A stretch of 64,000 bases of DNA from an uncultured Prevotella sp. (GTDB taxonomy: Bacteria > Bacteroidota > Bacteroidia > Bacteroidales > Bacteroidaceae), in assembly GCA_900317405.1 (NCBI GenBank), contig ONGP01000003.1:1-64000 (forward strand). Direction: 5' to 3'. The position numbers and the translations under genes are program-made. Shown here in pieces: positions 47,382 to 57,260 of this stretch. The notes beneath the pieces were generated by a model. The model worked only from the letters and a program-made list of their open reading frames with translations. It was not told the origin of the DNA and did not search any database. How positions within the stretch are numbered: the stretch's first letter is position 1; every line of letters begins with the position of its first letter.

Positions 47382-47924
47382 TTATTTTGCTCTACCTAAG
47401 TAGCGGAACTTAAAGTTCTTGCCCTTGGGTGATGGGAACTGACTACGAGTATCTACTCTATCTCTCAGATAGTCAATCATACGGTCATAGCACTCCATAC
47501 CTGACACAGCCTTAAGACGGGCCACAAACTGAGTATCACGATATTGGAATTTACCTGTACCTGGAACAAGTAATACACGCTTAAAATCTATGACACCCTC
47601 ATACCAGCCATCATTTATTTCATTCAGTCGCATAAGGGTTGGTGTATTTTTAGTTGCCTGTTCAATACTTTCTGGTTCATGAACAGCCTTTTTATCTTTG
47701 AAATCTTGCATTGTCTGTGCATCAGTCTTTATAATAATGAAATATACTCTGGGATGAACCTTATATCTCTTAGGATAGTATACGTCGCTCGAAGCGTATT
47801 CACGTATATCAGCCTCAAGAAGTGGATTCATTTCAATTTCTTCGATTGAACTCAAAAAATCAATAGCCTCGTCAACAGTAGTTACGAGAGTTTCCCGATC
47901 AAAATATCTTAAGTATAAATTCAT
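47382..47924 (-). CDS. Conserved Bacteroidetes protein, unknown function
   Basis: 180 aa, soluble. Begins MNLYLRYFDRETLVTTVDEAIDFL and ends KFRYLGRAK. I recall similar uncharacterised proteins in Bacteroidales but no function. It starts 36 bases after the last tRNA-Gly of the cluster with no clear promoter between, so it may be read from the tRNA promoter. Confidence 0.75.
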   Translation of the reverse strand: MNLYLRYFDRETLVTTVDEAIDFLSSIEEIEMNPLLEADIREYASSDVYYPKRYKVHPRVYFIIIKTDAQTMQDFKDKKAVHEPESIEQATKNTPTLMRLNEINDGWYEGVIDFKRVLLVPGTGKFQYRDTQFVARLKAVSGMECYDRMIDYLRDRVDTRSQFPSPKGKNFKFRYLGRAK

Positions 47925-47959
47925 TGTGTTTGAAAAAGATGTGGTTTCCTAATAATAAG

Positions 47960-48032
47960 AGCGGAAAACGGGACTCGGACCCGCGACCCCAACCTTGGCA
48001 AGGTTGTGCTCTACCAACTGAGCTATTTCCGC
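47960..48032 (-). tRNA. tRNA-Gly (GCC)
   Basis: Cloverleaf of 73 bases with GCGGAAA/TTTCCGC acceptor, anticodon loop TTGCCAA (GCC), and T discriminator. Identical to the copy at 48293-48365. No CCA encoded. Confidence 0.95.
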
Positions 48033-48050
48033 AAATATTTCAAATAAAAA

Positions 48051-48137
48051 TGGTGAAGAGGAGGAGACTCGAACTCCCACGTCGCAATTGACACTACCCC
48101 CTCAAAGTAGCGCGTCTACCAATTCCGCCACCTCTCC
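48051..48137 (-). tRNA. tRNA-Leu (GAG)
   Basis: Long variable arm, D arm GGCGGAATTGGTAGACGC, anticodon loop TTGAGGG (GAG), acceptor GGAGAGG with CCTCTTC and an encoded ACCA end. Confidence 0.95.
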
Positions 48138-48160
48138 AACATAAGCTGAATAAAAAAGAG

Positions 48161-48242
48161 TGCCCAGAACAGGACTCGAACCTGCACGCCTTGCGGCACA
48201 CGCACCTGAAACGTGCGCGTCTACCAATTCCGCCACCTGGGC
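48161..48242 (-). tRNA. tRNA-Leu (CAG)
   Basis: Long variable arm, anticodon loop TTCAGGT (CAG), acceptor GCCCAGG/TCTGGGC with an A discriminator; CCA not encoded. Confidence 0.95.
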
Positions 48243-48292
48243 ATTTTGTCATTAAGGCCATTCCTTAACGTCTCTTTTTTGTTCAACAAGTG

Positions 48293-48365
48293 AGCGGAAA
48301 ACGGGACTCGGACCCGCGACCCCAACCTTGGCAAGGTTGTGCTCTACCAACTGAGCTATTTCCGC
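48293..48365 (-). tRNA. tRNA-Gly (GCC), second copy
   Basis: Same 73-base sequence as 47960-48032. The two tRNA-Gly copies flank the two tRNA-Leu genes. Confidence 0.95.
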
Positions 48366-48406
48366 GTTATTCTCTTTATCAGAGGCATCTCTCTTGATTG
48401 CGGGTG

Positions 48407-48436
48407 CAAAGGTAATGCTTTTTTTTGAACTGACAA
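48407..48436 (-). promoter_or_regulatory. Promoter of the Gly-Leu-Leu-Gly tRNA cluster
   Basis: TACCTTTG (48407-48414) followed by C, with a TTTG -33 element 19 bases upstream on the minus strand. Drives the four tRNAs and perhaps the genes beyond. Confidence 0.78.
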
Positions 48437-48498
48437 ATTTTTAAGCGATTTTTTTTCGAAAAAAGTGCCATTTTATCGATTTGTTTACAAATATAGCC

Positions 48499-49620
48499 CT
48501 AATCCATGCGATTTCGGTAATCTTCGTACCCAAAACTCCTCAAAATCTCCAAACGTCCATCTGTATGCAGCATACCAATTGCTGGATGTGAAATTCCGTT
48601 AAAAGTGCAAGTTTTTACCGTTGTGTAGTGAATCATGTCCTCGAATATCACCTCTTCACCAATTTTCAATTCATGATCAAAGAACCAAGATCCCATATAA
48701 TCACCACTTAAACAACTGTTACCACCAAGACGATATATCATTGGTTCGGTAGCCTTTTCCATTTCTACGATTTCAGCACCACGCACTTCGGGCATATATG
48801 GCATCTCCAAGCAGTCAGGCATATGACATGTAAAACTTACATCCAATATAGCAGTCTTTATACCTTTGTCTTCTACAATGTCAACTACATGCGATACCAG
48901 CGGACCGGTTTGCCATGCAAAAGCACTACCTGGTTCAAGTACTACCTTCAACCACGGATAACGATGCTTAAAGTCCTTAATTATCTTTATCAGCAAATCC
49001 ACATCATAGTCCTTGCGTGTCATCAGATGACCACCACCAAAATTAATCCATTTCAGCTGCGGGAACCACTTTGCGAATTTCTCTTCAATATGTACCAATG
49101 TACGCTGGAACACATCTGCCCCACTCTCACATAGGGTATGGCAATGAAAGCCTTCGATATCGGCAGGCAACTGCTCTGGGAGTTTATCAGCAGTTATACC
49201 AAATCGGGTGCCTGGTGCACATGGATTATATAATAAGGTAGACACCTCTGAGTATTCGGGATTTACACGCAGACCTAACGATACAGATTTAGCCTGATCA
49301 TGGAATCGTTCGTATTGCGACAGCGAGTTGAATGTGATATGCGATGAACATTTCACAATCTCAGGGAACTCTTCCTCGGTATATGCAGGCGAGTATGTAT
49401 GGGCTGGTGCCTTAAACTCCTCAAATGCCAGACGAGCCTCCGACAACGAACTTGCAGTAGTACTATTAATATACTCGCGGAATATTGGAAATGTCTTCCA
49501 AAGTGCAAATGCCTTAAAGGCAAGTATAATCTCTATATCAGCATTCGCCGCAACATCAGCGATAAGCTTGAGGTTACGGCGAAGTTTAGATTCCTCTATA
49601 ATATAAATAGGTGTATTCAT
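48499..49620 (-). CDS. nspC: Carboxynorspermidine decarboxylase
   Basis: 373 aa. PLP-dependent decarboxylase of the alanine racemase fold family; makes norspermidine or spermidine from the carboxy form. FKAFALWK holds the PLP Lys region near the N-terminus, with FGGGHLMTR and VLEPGSA near the middle and a late CLSGDYMGSW. Its start overlaps the stop of the upstream kinase (TAATG), so translation is coupled to it. Confidence 0.92.
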   Translation of the reverse strand: MNTPIYIIEESKLRRNLKLIADVAANADIEIILAFKAFALWKTFPIFREYINSTTASSLSEARLAFEEFKAPAHTYSPAYTEEEFPEIVKCSSHITFNSLSQYERFHDQAKSVSLGLRVNPEYSEVSTLLYNPCAPGTRFGITADKLPEQLPADIEGFHCHTLCESGADVFQRTLVHIEEKFAKWFPQLKWINFGGGHLMTRKDYDVDLLIKIIKDFKHRYPWLKVVLEPGSAFAWQTGPLVSHVVDIVEDKGIKTAILDVSFTCHMPDCLEMPYMPEVRGAEIVEMEKATEPMIYRLGGNSCLSGDYMGSWFFDHELKIGEEVIFEDMIHYTTVKTCTFNGISHPAIGMLHTDGRLEILRSFGYEDYRNRMD

Positions 49621-50762
49621 TATTTCTTTAGCGGTACGGTAAAACTAAATGTACTTCCTTGTCCTTCTATTGATTCTACATAGCAGTCACCACCATTCTT
49701 CCGTGCAAAGTCCTGACACAACTGCAGTCCAAGTCCCGAGCCTTCCTCGCCACCGGTTCCGTAGGTTGTATCACCTTTCTTAAATATAGAACCTATTCGA
49801 TCGGCAGCAATACCCACACCATGGTCGGTAACACTTATCTTTGCGAAATCACCTTCGGCAGTCATCTTTATTTCGATTGTAGAATTCTCTGGCGAGAACT
49901 TAATGGCGTTCGAAAGGAAATTACGCATAACAGTTTTCAGCATATCATTATCTGCTGTTACAACCAGACTATCAGCTGATGGCTGCAAGTCGAGTTTGAT
50001 ATGTTTAGTCTGTGCAATCATTTCAAAAATCTCTACTACACCAGGAATGATGTCGTTCAACTCAAGATCCTGAACAACCACATTCAGTCGTCCAGTCTGA
50101 CTCTTAGTCCACTTCAGCAGGTTGTCCAGCAGATCGTGAACATCCTCCGATTCTCGGTTTGCCTTATCCAACAATTCAAACAGTTCCTGACCTACAGTTT
50201 CGGGAGATGTTGAAGCAACAACCAAATTCAGCACCATACGTATGCTAGCCATTGGCGAACGCAGGTCATGAGCTATAACCGAGTACATCTTGTCACGGTT
50301 AGCCAGAGTTGCACGCAGATCACGGTTCTGCTGTTCGATGATACGCTTAGCTGCAACAAGAGATATCTGCTGCATCACACGCATCACCAACTCTTCCTTA
50401 TTAAATGGCTTAGTAAGGAAGTCACTTGCACCTACCTGGAATCCGTGTACCAGATCCTGTGGAGTATTCAATGCCGTAAGGAAGATGATAGGGATTTCTT
50501 TTGTTTCCTCATCCTTCTTCAGTACCACCGCAGTATCAAAGCCACTGATGTCGGGCATCATAACATCTAGCAGGATCAAGTCAGGATGCTCCTTCTTGGC
50601 CTGTTCTATACATGTCGTACCATTGTTCGCGGTACATACCTGGAACTTTTCGTTAGTCAACAATATCTTAAGCAGTAAGACATTGCTCACTACATCATCT
50701 ACAATAAGTATTTTATACTCACTGCGGTTTATTTTAGATTCTAGTGTATCTGCTACATCCAT
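49620..50762 (-). CDS. REC-histidine kinase (receiver fused in front of the kinase)
   Basis: 380 aa from the ATG at 50762. Receiver domain 15-130 (acid pair 22-23, phospho-acceptor Asp66 in LILLDVMMP), then HisKA with His165 (VIAHDLRSP), then HATPase (NFLSNAIKFSP, VTDHGVGI, GSGLGL). There is no membrane segment, so it is cytosolic. This order is less common than a kinase followed by a receiver. It ends on the start codon of nspC. Promoter element at 50807-50814. Confidence 0.88.
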   Translation of the reverse strand: MDVADTLESKINRSEYKILIVDDVVSNVLLLKILLTNEKFQVCTANNGTTCIEQAKKEHPDLILLDVMMPDISGFDTAVVLKKDEETKEIPIIFLTALNTPQDLVHGFQVGASDFLTKPFNKEELVMRVMQQISLVAAKRIIEQQNRDLRATLANRDKMYSVIAHDLRSPMASIRMVLNLVVASTSPETVGQELFELLDKANRESEDVHDLLDNLLKWTKSQTGRLNVVVQDLELNDIIPGVVEIFEMIAQTKHIKLDLQPSADSLVVTADNDMLKTVMRNFLSNAIKFSPENSTIEIKMTAEGDFAKISVTDHGVGIAADRIGSIFKKGDTTYGTGGEEGSGLGLQLCQDFARKNGGDCYVESIEGQGSTFSFTVPLKK

Positions 50763-50806
50763 GACTTTAGTCAGTAATACTTCGTAAAAAGTTGAATATG
50801 ACTTTG

Positions 50807-50814
50807 CAAAAATA
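50807..50814 (-). promoter_or_regulatory. Promoter of the REC-kinase and nspC (TATTTTTG)
   Basis: TATTTTTG followed by C on the minus strand, about 45 bases before the ATG at 50762. Confidence 0.5.
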
Positions 50815-50894
50815 GTGCAATAATTTGAAATAACCAAATTATTACACCATTTTTTTGCATTTTATAGGCAATAAAAGCCTATCGCGCCTCTATT

Positions 50895-53800
50895 TTACTT
50901 ATATTCTGACCAAGATTTGATACCGATTTCATTTAATTTAATGCTACAGAATGCATGTATGAATGCACTTGCAAGTCGGCTGTTTGTAATCAAAGGAACA
51001 TTCAGGTCAATGGCTGCGCGGCGGATCTTGTATCCGTTTGTCAGCTCGTGAGTGGTAAGATTCTTTGGAATATTTACTACCATATCGATCTTATGCTCAT
51101 GCAACAAGTCGAGTGCCTGGGGCTGTGCATCTTCTGATGGCCAGTGTACCAATGTATTCTCGATACCGTTATCAGTCAGGTATTTCGAAGTACCTCCTGT
51201 AGCATAAAGCTCGTAGCCGTTATCAACCAACTGTTTGGCAGCATCCAACATCTCAGCTTTCTGCTTGGCCGAACCGGTTGACAGCAAAACTGTCTTCTTT
51301 GGTATACGATGGCCTACGCTCAGCATTGCCTTGAGCAGAGCTGTGTCGGTATTATCACCGATACATCCCACCTCACCGGTAGATGCCATATCAACTCCGA
51401 GCACTGGGTCGGCCTTCTGCAGACGGTTAAAGCTGAACTGCGAAGCCTTGATACCAACATAGTCGAGGTCGAACAGGTTCTTAGATGGTTTCTCCACAGG
51501 CAGACCAAGCATCACCTTGGTTGCCAGATCTATGAGGTTAAGCTTAAGAACCTTACTTACAAATGGGAAACTACGCGATGCACGCAGGTTACACTCGATA
51601 ACTAAAATATCGTTCTCGCGAGCCATGTACTGTATATTGAACGGTCCATTGATATGCAGTGCCTTTGCAATCTGACGCGAGATACGTTTGATACGACGCA
51701 CAGTCTCTACATACAGCTTCTGTGGTGGGAACTGGATGGTAGCATCACCCGAGTGTACACCGGCAAACTCGATGTGCTCACTGATAGCGTAGGCAAGTAT
51801 TTCGCCGTCCTTAGCCACAGCATCCATCTCTATTTCCTTGGCATGCTCAATGAATTTAGAAACCACTACAGGGTGATCCTCTGATACGTTGGCAGCCAAC
51901 TGCAGGAATTTCTCCAGCTCTTCCTTATTCGAACATACGTTCATTGCAGCACCCGAAAGCACATACGATGGACGAACCAATACCGGGAATCCTACTCTGT
52001 CCACAAACTTGTCGATATCCTCCATCGATGTCAGTGCGCTCCACTCTGGCTGGTTCACACCTATCTCGTTCAGCATCTGCGAGAACTTTGCACGGTCCTC
52101 AGCTCCGTCGATATCCACGGCCTGAGTTCCGAGAATGTTCACGTGCTGTTCGTCCAGATATACTGCCAGGTTATTTGGAATCTGTCCACCGGTAGATACT
52201 ATCACACCGTAAGGCTGTTCCATATCGATGATATCAAGCACACGCTCAAATGTCAACTCGTCGAAGTACAGACGGTCACACATATCATAGTCGGTCGACA
52301 CAGTCTCCGGGTTGTAGTTTATCATTACCGAGCGCCAGCCTTCCTTGCGTATAGTGTTCAGTGCCTGTACACCGCACCAGTCGAACTCTACCGACGAACC
52401 GATGCGGTAAGCACCCGAACCGAGCACGATGATACTCTTCTTATCATTCTCAAACTGAATATCGTTGGCCACACCGCTGTAGGTCACATACAGATAGTTG
52501 GTCTGTGCGGGATACTCGGCAGCCAGTGTATCTATCTGCTTAACTACAGGCAGGATACCAAACTGCTTACGACGATTACGAACCAGCAGCAGAGCCTCGT
52601 GCATGTTACGGCTTTCGCTCTCCAAACCGATAGCACGTGCTATCTGGAAGTCGGTAAACCCGTACACCTTAGCCTCACGCAGCAGATCCTTTTCCAGCGT
52701 GTTGATGTTCTGCTTCTTCAGCTGCTCATCGATATCGATGATATGCTTAAGTTTCTGCAGGAACCACTTGTCGATCTTAGTCAACTCATGTATGCGGTCG
52801 ATGTCATACTGCTTTTCGTGCATGGCCTTCGAGATTACGAAGATACGCTTGTCGGTTGGCTCGCGCAGTGCAGCATCCGTATCATTTATCTTCAGTTCCT
52901 TGTTCTCAACAAAACCGTGCATACCCTGACCTATCATTCGCAGTCCCTTCTGGATTGCCTCCTCAAAGTTGCGACCGATAGCCATCACCTCACCTACCGA
53001 CTTCATCGATGAACCAAGCTCTTTGTCAACGCCATGGAACTTTGACAGGTCCCAACGTGGAATCTTACATACCACGTAGTCGAGTGCAGGCTCAAAGAAT
53101 GCCGATGTAGTCTTAGTTACCGAGTTCTTCAGTTCAAAGAGTCCGTAACCCATACCCAGCTTTGCAGCTACAAATGCCAGAGGATAACCAGTGGCCTTTG
53201 ATGCCAGTGCCGACGAACGACTCAGGCGGGCATTAACCTCGATTACTCTATAGTCTTCCGACTGTGGGTCGAAAGCATACTGCACGTTACACTCACCCAC
53301 GATACCGATATGACGGATAATCTTGATAGCCAGTGCACGCAGTTTATGATACTCAGAGTTGGTAAGTGTCTGCGATGGAGCAATAACGATCGACTCTCCG
53401 GTATGTATTCCCAGTGGGTCGAAATTCTCCATATTACATACGGTGATACAGTTGTCATATTTATCGCGTACTACCTCATACTCAATCTCTTTCCACCCCT
53501 TCAGCGACTTCTCTACCAACACCTGTGGAGAGAATGCGAAGGCCTTCTCTGCGAGTTTATTCAACTCTTCCTCATTGTCGCAAAAACCAGAACCCAGACC
53601 GCCGAGTGCATATGCAGCACGCAGAATTACTGGGTAACCCAGTGTGGCAGCAGCCTTACGAGCGCTTTCGATGTCCGAACAAGCTTCGCTTTTGATGGTC
53701 TTTACACCAATCTCGTCCAGTTTCTTTACGAAGAGCTCGCGGTCCTCAGTATCCATGATTGCCTGCACCGGTGTACCCAGTACCTTAACACCGTACTTCT

Positions 53801-54122
53801 CAAGTACACCGCTCTGATAAAGTTCCACACCACAGTTAAGTGCTGTCTGACCACCAAATGCCAGCAGTATTCCGTCGGGGCGCTCTTTCTCAATTACACG
53901 CTCCACGAAATATGGCTGAACAGGCAGATAATATATCTCATCGGCCACACCCTCTGATGTCTGTACTGTGGCGATATTCGGGTTAATCAATACCGTTTTC
54001 ACACCCTCTTCGCGCAGTGCCTTCAGGGCTTGCGAGCCACTATAGTCAAACTCACCGGCCTCACCGATCTTCAATGCGCCGCTACCCAGCAGCAATACCT
54101 TCTTTATACTGTTATCTTTCAT
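50895..54122 (-). CDS. carB: Carbamoyl-phosphate synthase large subunit
   Basis: 1075 aa, full length. Two ATP-grasp halves (about 1-550 and 550-940) and a C-terminal allosteric MGS-like domain. Makes carbamoyl phosphate for arginine and pyrimidines. Its ATG overlaps the carA stop by 4 bases. Confidence 0.97.
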   Translation of the reverse strand: MKDNSIKKVLLLGSGALKIGEAGEFDYSGSQALKALREEGVKTVLINPNIATVQTSEGVADEIYYLPVQPYFVERVIEKERPDGILLAFGGQTALNCGVELYQSGVLEKYGVKVLGTPVQAIMDTEDRELFVKKLDEIGVKTIKSEACSDIESARKAAATLGYPVILRAAYALGGLGSGFCDNEEELNKLAEKAFAFSPQVLVEKSLKGWKEIEYEVVRDKYDNCITVCNMENFDPLGIHTGESIVIAPSQTLTNSEYHKLRALAIKIIRHIGIVGECNVQYAFDPQSEDYRVIEVNARLSRSSALASKATGYPLAFVAAKLGMGYGLFELKNSVTKTTSAFFEPALDYVVCKIPRWDLSKFHGVDKELGSSMKSVGEVMAIGRNFEEAIQKGLRMIGQGMHGFVENKELKINDTDAALREPTDKRIFVISKAMHEKQYDIDRIHELTKIDKWFLQKLKHIIDIDEQLKKQNINTLEKDLLREAKVYGFTDFQIARAIGLESESRNMHEALLLVRNRRKQFGILPVVKQIDTLAAEYPAQTNYLYVTYSGVANDIQFENDKKSIIVLGSGAYRIGSSVEFDWCGVQALNTIRKEGWRSVMINYNPETVSTDYDMCDRLYFDELTFERVLDIIDMEQPYGVIVSTGGQIPNNLAVYLDEQHVNILGTQAVDIDGAEDRAKFSQMLNEIGVNQPEWSALTSMEDIDKFVDRVGFPVLVRPSYVLSGAAMNVCSNKEELEKFLQLAANVSEDHPVVVSKFIEHAKEIEMDAVAKDGEILAYAISEHIEFAGVHSGDATIQFPPQKLYVETVRRIKRISRQIAKALHINGPFNIQYMARENDILVIECNLRASRSFPFVSKVLKLNLIDLATKVMLGLPVEKPSKNLFDLDYVGIKASQFSFNRLQKADPVLGVDMASTGEVGCIGDNTDTALLKAMLSVGHRIPKKTVLLSTGSAKQKAEMLDAAKQLVDNGYELYATGGTSKYLTDNGIENTLVHWPSEDAQPQALDLLHEHKIDMVVNIPKNLTTHELTNGYKIRRAAIDLNVPLITNSRLASAFIHAFCSIKLNEIGIKSWSEYK

Positions 54123-55192
54123 AATGTCTCAATAAAACGGTCAAACATAAATTCTGTATCAACAGGACCCGAACATGCCTCGGGATGGAACTGGCTCGAG
54201 AACCATGGGTTTGAGAGATGACGTATACCCTCGTTCGAGCCGTCGTTCATATTTACAAAGAGCTCACGCCAGTCATCGCCCAGTGTCGAGGCGTCAACAG
54301 CATAGCCATGGTTCTGAGATGTAACATAGCAGCGGTTGGTACCTATCTCGCGTACAGGCTGATTGTGTGAGCGGTGTCCGTACTTCAACTTGTAGATTGT
54401 AGCACCACCGGCCTTGGCCAGCAACTGGTTACCCATACAGATACCACAGATAGGCTTGCGCGATGCCGACATCTGCTTTTTCAGTATCTCGACAGCATCC
54501 ACACACATATCAGGGTCACCAGGACCGTTAGCCAGGAACAGACCGTCAAACTCTATGCCGGTATAGTCGTAGTTCCATGGTACACGGATCACTTCTACAC
54601 CGCGGTTTATCAGACAACGGATGATATTATTCTTTACACCACAGTCAACCAGCACCACCTTTTTACCGGCACCTTCATTGTAGCGTACCACGTCCTTGCA
54701 ACTTACTTTATCAACCCAATTCACTCCCTCGTATTCTGCTGTTGGGATATTATCGGGCTCGTCGTCAAATATTATCTGTCCCATCATCACACCATGCTCG
54801 CGGAGCACCTTAGTCAGCTCACGTGTGTCAATGCCGGTAATGCCGGGCACACCCTCACGCTTAAGCCAGTCGGCCAGACTCTCATTTGCATTCCAGTGCG
54901 AATAAGATTGACTATAGTCGCTCACGATTATAGCCGAAGCGTAAATCTTGTCGCTCTCCATGAATGTAGCCAGACCATTTTTCTCTACAGTAAATGGTGG
55001 CACTCCGTAGTTTCCTACCAGAGGATAAGTAAGGGTCATCAACTGTCCGGCGTAGCTGGGGTCTGTCAGCGATTCGGGATAACCCATCATCGCAGTGTTG
55101 AACACCACCTCGCCTGCCACGGGCTGCTCGCTACCGAAGCTCTTTCCGTGAAATTTTGTTCCGTCCGAAAGGACCAGTGTTACATCTCTCAT
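54119..55192 (-). CDS. carA: Carbamoyl-phosphate synthase small subunit
   Basis: 357 aa. Glutamine amidotransferase: nucleophile Cys in ICGICMGNQ (His/Asn at the position usually His) and QFHPEA near the end. Supplies ammonia to CarB. It follows glmS on the same strand behind a terminator, with no clear promoter seen. Confidence 0.96.
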   Translation of the reverse strand: MRDVTLVLSDGTKFHGKSFGSEQPVAGEVVFNTAMMGYPESLTDPSYAGQLMTLTYPLVGNYGVPPFTVEKNGLATFMESDKIYASAIIVSDYSQSYSHWNANESLADWLKREGVPGITGIDTRELTKVLREHGVMMGQIIFDDEPDNIPTAEYEGVNWVDKVSCKDVVRYNEGAGKKVVLVDCGVKNNIIRCLINRGVEVIRVPWNYDYTGIEFDGLFLANGPGDPDMCVDAVEILKKQMSASRKPICGICMGNQLLAKAGGATIYKLKYGHRSHNQPVREIGTNRCYVTSQNHGYAVDASTLGDDWRELFVNMNDGSNEGIRHLSNPWFSSQFHPEACSGPVDTEFMFDRFIETL

Positions 55193-55224
55193 ATTCTTTC
55201 TTTATAATACCTATATTCTTTTAT

Positions 55225-55257
55225 AAAAAAGGCGAAACGTTTAGAAAACGAATCGCC
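55225..55257 (-). terminator. Terminator of glmS
   Basis: A hairpin of GGCGA ... CGTTT / AAACG ... TCGCC with a short inner mismatch (55231-55257), then a T run on the minus strand, just after the glmS stop. Confidence 0.75.
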
Positions 55258-55264
55258 CTTGATT

Positions 55265-57109
55265 TTATTCAACAGTAACTGATTTTGCTAAGTTTCTCGG
55301 CTGATCAACGTTCTTACCTTTGCAAACGGCAACGTGATAAGCCAACAACTGAAGAGGAATAGTGGCAACCAGCGGTTCGAGGCATTCCAGAACGTCCGGC
55401 AACTCAATCACCTCATCAGCAATCTTCGATATGGTGTCATCACCCTTTGAAACCAGAGCAATAACCCTACCCTGACGAGCCTTAATCTCCTGAATGTTCG
55501 AGAGCACCTTTTCGTACATCGCGTTATGTGTAGCGATAACTACTACAGGCATATCCGAATCGATCAGTGCGATAGGTCCGTGCTTCATCTCGGCTGCGGG
55601 ATAACCCTCAGCATGGATATATGAAATTTCCTTAAGTTTCAGTGCTCCTTCGAGTGCTACTGGATATGAGAATCCACGACCCAGATACAGGAAGTTGTGC
55701 GCATATGTAAATGTACGTGCCAGGTCAGCCACCTTGTCGTTAGTCTGCAGCACCTCACGTATCTTCATCGGAATCTCACTCAGTCCCTTAACTATCTTGA
55801 GATACTCCTGACGGTCAACGGTTCCCTTAGCCTCCGACAGTGCGAGGGCGAACATCGTGAGCACTGTTACCTGTCCGGTAAATGCCTTGGTAGATGCCAC
55901 ACCGATCTCGGGTCCTACGTGAATGTAAGTACCGGTATCTGTAGCACGAGGTATTGATGAACCGATGGCATTACATATTCCATATATAAATGCACCCTTC
56001 TCCTTTGCAAGCTGTACAGCAGCCAGTGTATCGGCGGTCTCCCCACTCTGGCTGATGGCTATTACCACGTCACCCTTGCCTACCACTGGATTGCGATAGC
56101 GGAACTCTGATGCATATTCTACTTCTACTGGTATACGACACAGAGTCTCGATAATCTGCTTTCCTATCAGACCTGCATGCCATGATGTACCACAAGCCAC
56201 GATTACCACGCGCTTTGCATCTAGCAACTGGCGGCGATAGTCGATAAGAGCCGACAGAGTAACATGAGTAGCCTCTACGTTCACACGTCCGCGCATACAG
56301 TTGGTCAGGCACTCTGGCTGCTCAAATATCTCCTTCAACATGAAGTGTGGGTAACCACCCTTCTCTATCTGACCCAGGTCGATATCCACTGTCTTAACCT
56401 TCAGCTCCTGATCCTCACCGTGGATATTTACTACATGCAACTCCTCACCACGACGAATCACTGCAATGTTACCATCCTCCAGATATACCACCTTGTCAGT
56501 GTACTCTACGATAGGACTGGCGTCTGATCCCAGAAAGAACTCGTCCTTACCGATACCTACTACCAGCGGACTCTGCTTACGGGCGCAGATTATCTGGTCT
56601 GCATCGTTCTTGTCGAGCACTGCAATTGCATAAGCACCGATAACCTGATACAGGGCCACCTGAACAGCGGTCAGCAGGTCTACCTGCTTGTGTTCCTTAA
56701 TATATTCTATAAGCTGTACCAGCACCTCGGTATCTGTATCACTCACAAAGTGCACACCCTTTGCCTGCAGCTTTTCCTTCAACTCGGCATAGTTCTCGAT
56801 AATACCGTTGTGAATGATAGCAAGATTTTTGCTCTCCGAATAATGTGGATGAGCATTGCGCGATGAAGGTTCACCATGAGTAGCCCAACGGGTGTGAGCG
56901 ATACCTATAGTTCCGCTTACATTTTTATCATTACAATATTCACAAAGATTATCGACTTTACCTTTCGACTTGTAAACGTTCAAGTCTCCATTGTCATTGA
57001 TAAGAGCTACGCCAGCACTATCGTATCCGCGATATTCCAGTCGGCGCAAGCCTTTTATAAGTATGGGATAAGCTTCCTTACTCCCGATGTATCCTACGAT
57101 TCCACACAT
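55265..57109 (-). CDS. glmS: Glucosamine-6-phosphate synthase
   Basis: 614 aa. N-terminal glutamine hydrolase with Cys1 (MCGIVGYIG) and two SIS domains (CGTSWHAG near 300 and DTLAAVQLAKEKG). Makes GlcN-6-P from Fru-6-P and Gln for cell-wall sugars. No GlmS ribozyme-like leader was looked for beyond the 45-base gap, and none is obvious. Confidence 0.97.
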   Translation of the reverse strand: MCGIVGYIGSKEAYPILIKGLRRLEYRGYDSAGVALINDNGDLNVYKSKGKVDNLCEYCNDKNVSGTIGIAHTRWATHGEPSSRNAHPHYSESKNLAIIHNGIIENYAELKEKLQAKGVHFVSDTDTEVLVQLIEYIKEHKQVDLLTAVQVALYQVIGAYAIAVLDKNDADQIICARKQSPLVVGIGKDEFFLGSDASPIVEYTDKVVYLEDGNIAVIRRGEELHVVNIHGEDQELKVKTVDIDLGQIEKGGYPHFMLKEIFEQPECLTNCMRGRVNVEATHVTLSALIDYRRQLLDAKRVVIVACGTSWHAGLIGKQIIETLCRIPVEVEYASEFRYRNPVVGKGDVVIAISQSGETADTLAAVQLAKEKGAFIYGICNAIGSSIPRATDTGTYIHVGPEIGVASTKAFTGQVTVLTMFALALSEAKGTVDRQEYLKIVKGLSEIPMKIREVLQTNDKVADLARTFTYAHNFLYLGRGFSYPVALEGALKLKEISYIHAEGYPAAEMKHGPIALIDSDMPVVVIATHNAMYEKVLSNIQEIKARQGRVIALVSKGDDTISKIADEVIELPDVLECLEPLVATIPLQLLAYHVAVCKGKNVDQPRNLAKSVTVE

Positions 57110-57152
57110 ACGCTGTTTTGTCGTTTTGTCGTCGTTGTTATTTTTTCGGCTG

Positions 57153-57183
57153 CAAAATTACAACAAAAATCTGAATCCACAAA
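57153..57183 (-). promoter_or_regulatory. Promoter of glmS
   Basis: TAATTTTG (57153-57160) followed by C, with a TTTG -33 element 19 bases upstream on the minus strand. Confidence 0.72.
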
Positions 57184-57216
57184 CATTTTGCTAAAAAATC
57201 TTTGTTTTTTCTTACA

Positions 57217-57256
57217 TAAAAACAAAAGTCCACCAAGATTCACATCTTGATGGACT
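57217..57256 (-). terminator. Terminator of the tRNA-Asp pair
   Basis: Arms 57227-57239 and 57244-57256 pair over 13 bp with one G-U pair and a 4-base loop, then a T-rich run on the minus strand. It lies directly after the first tRNA-Asp. Confidence 0.85.
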
Positions 57257-57260
57257 CTTG

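Noticed and set aside
47960-48365. tRNA cluster as an integration site of a mobile element
   Set aside because: No integrase, no partial tRNA repeat beyond the full second tRNA-Gly, and ordinary genes on both sides.
50864-50882. ATAGGC/GCCTAT hairpin after carB
   Set aside because: Arms of only six bases and no T run on the minus strand, so not listed as a terminator.
55193-55264. Promoter for carA
   Set aside because: No TAnnTTTG element is visible between the glmS terminator and the carA start, so none is claimed.
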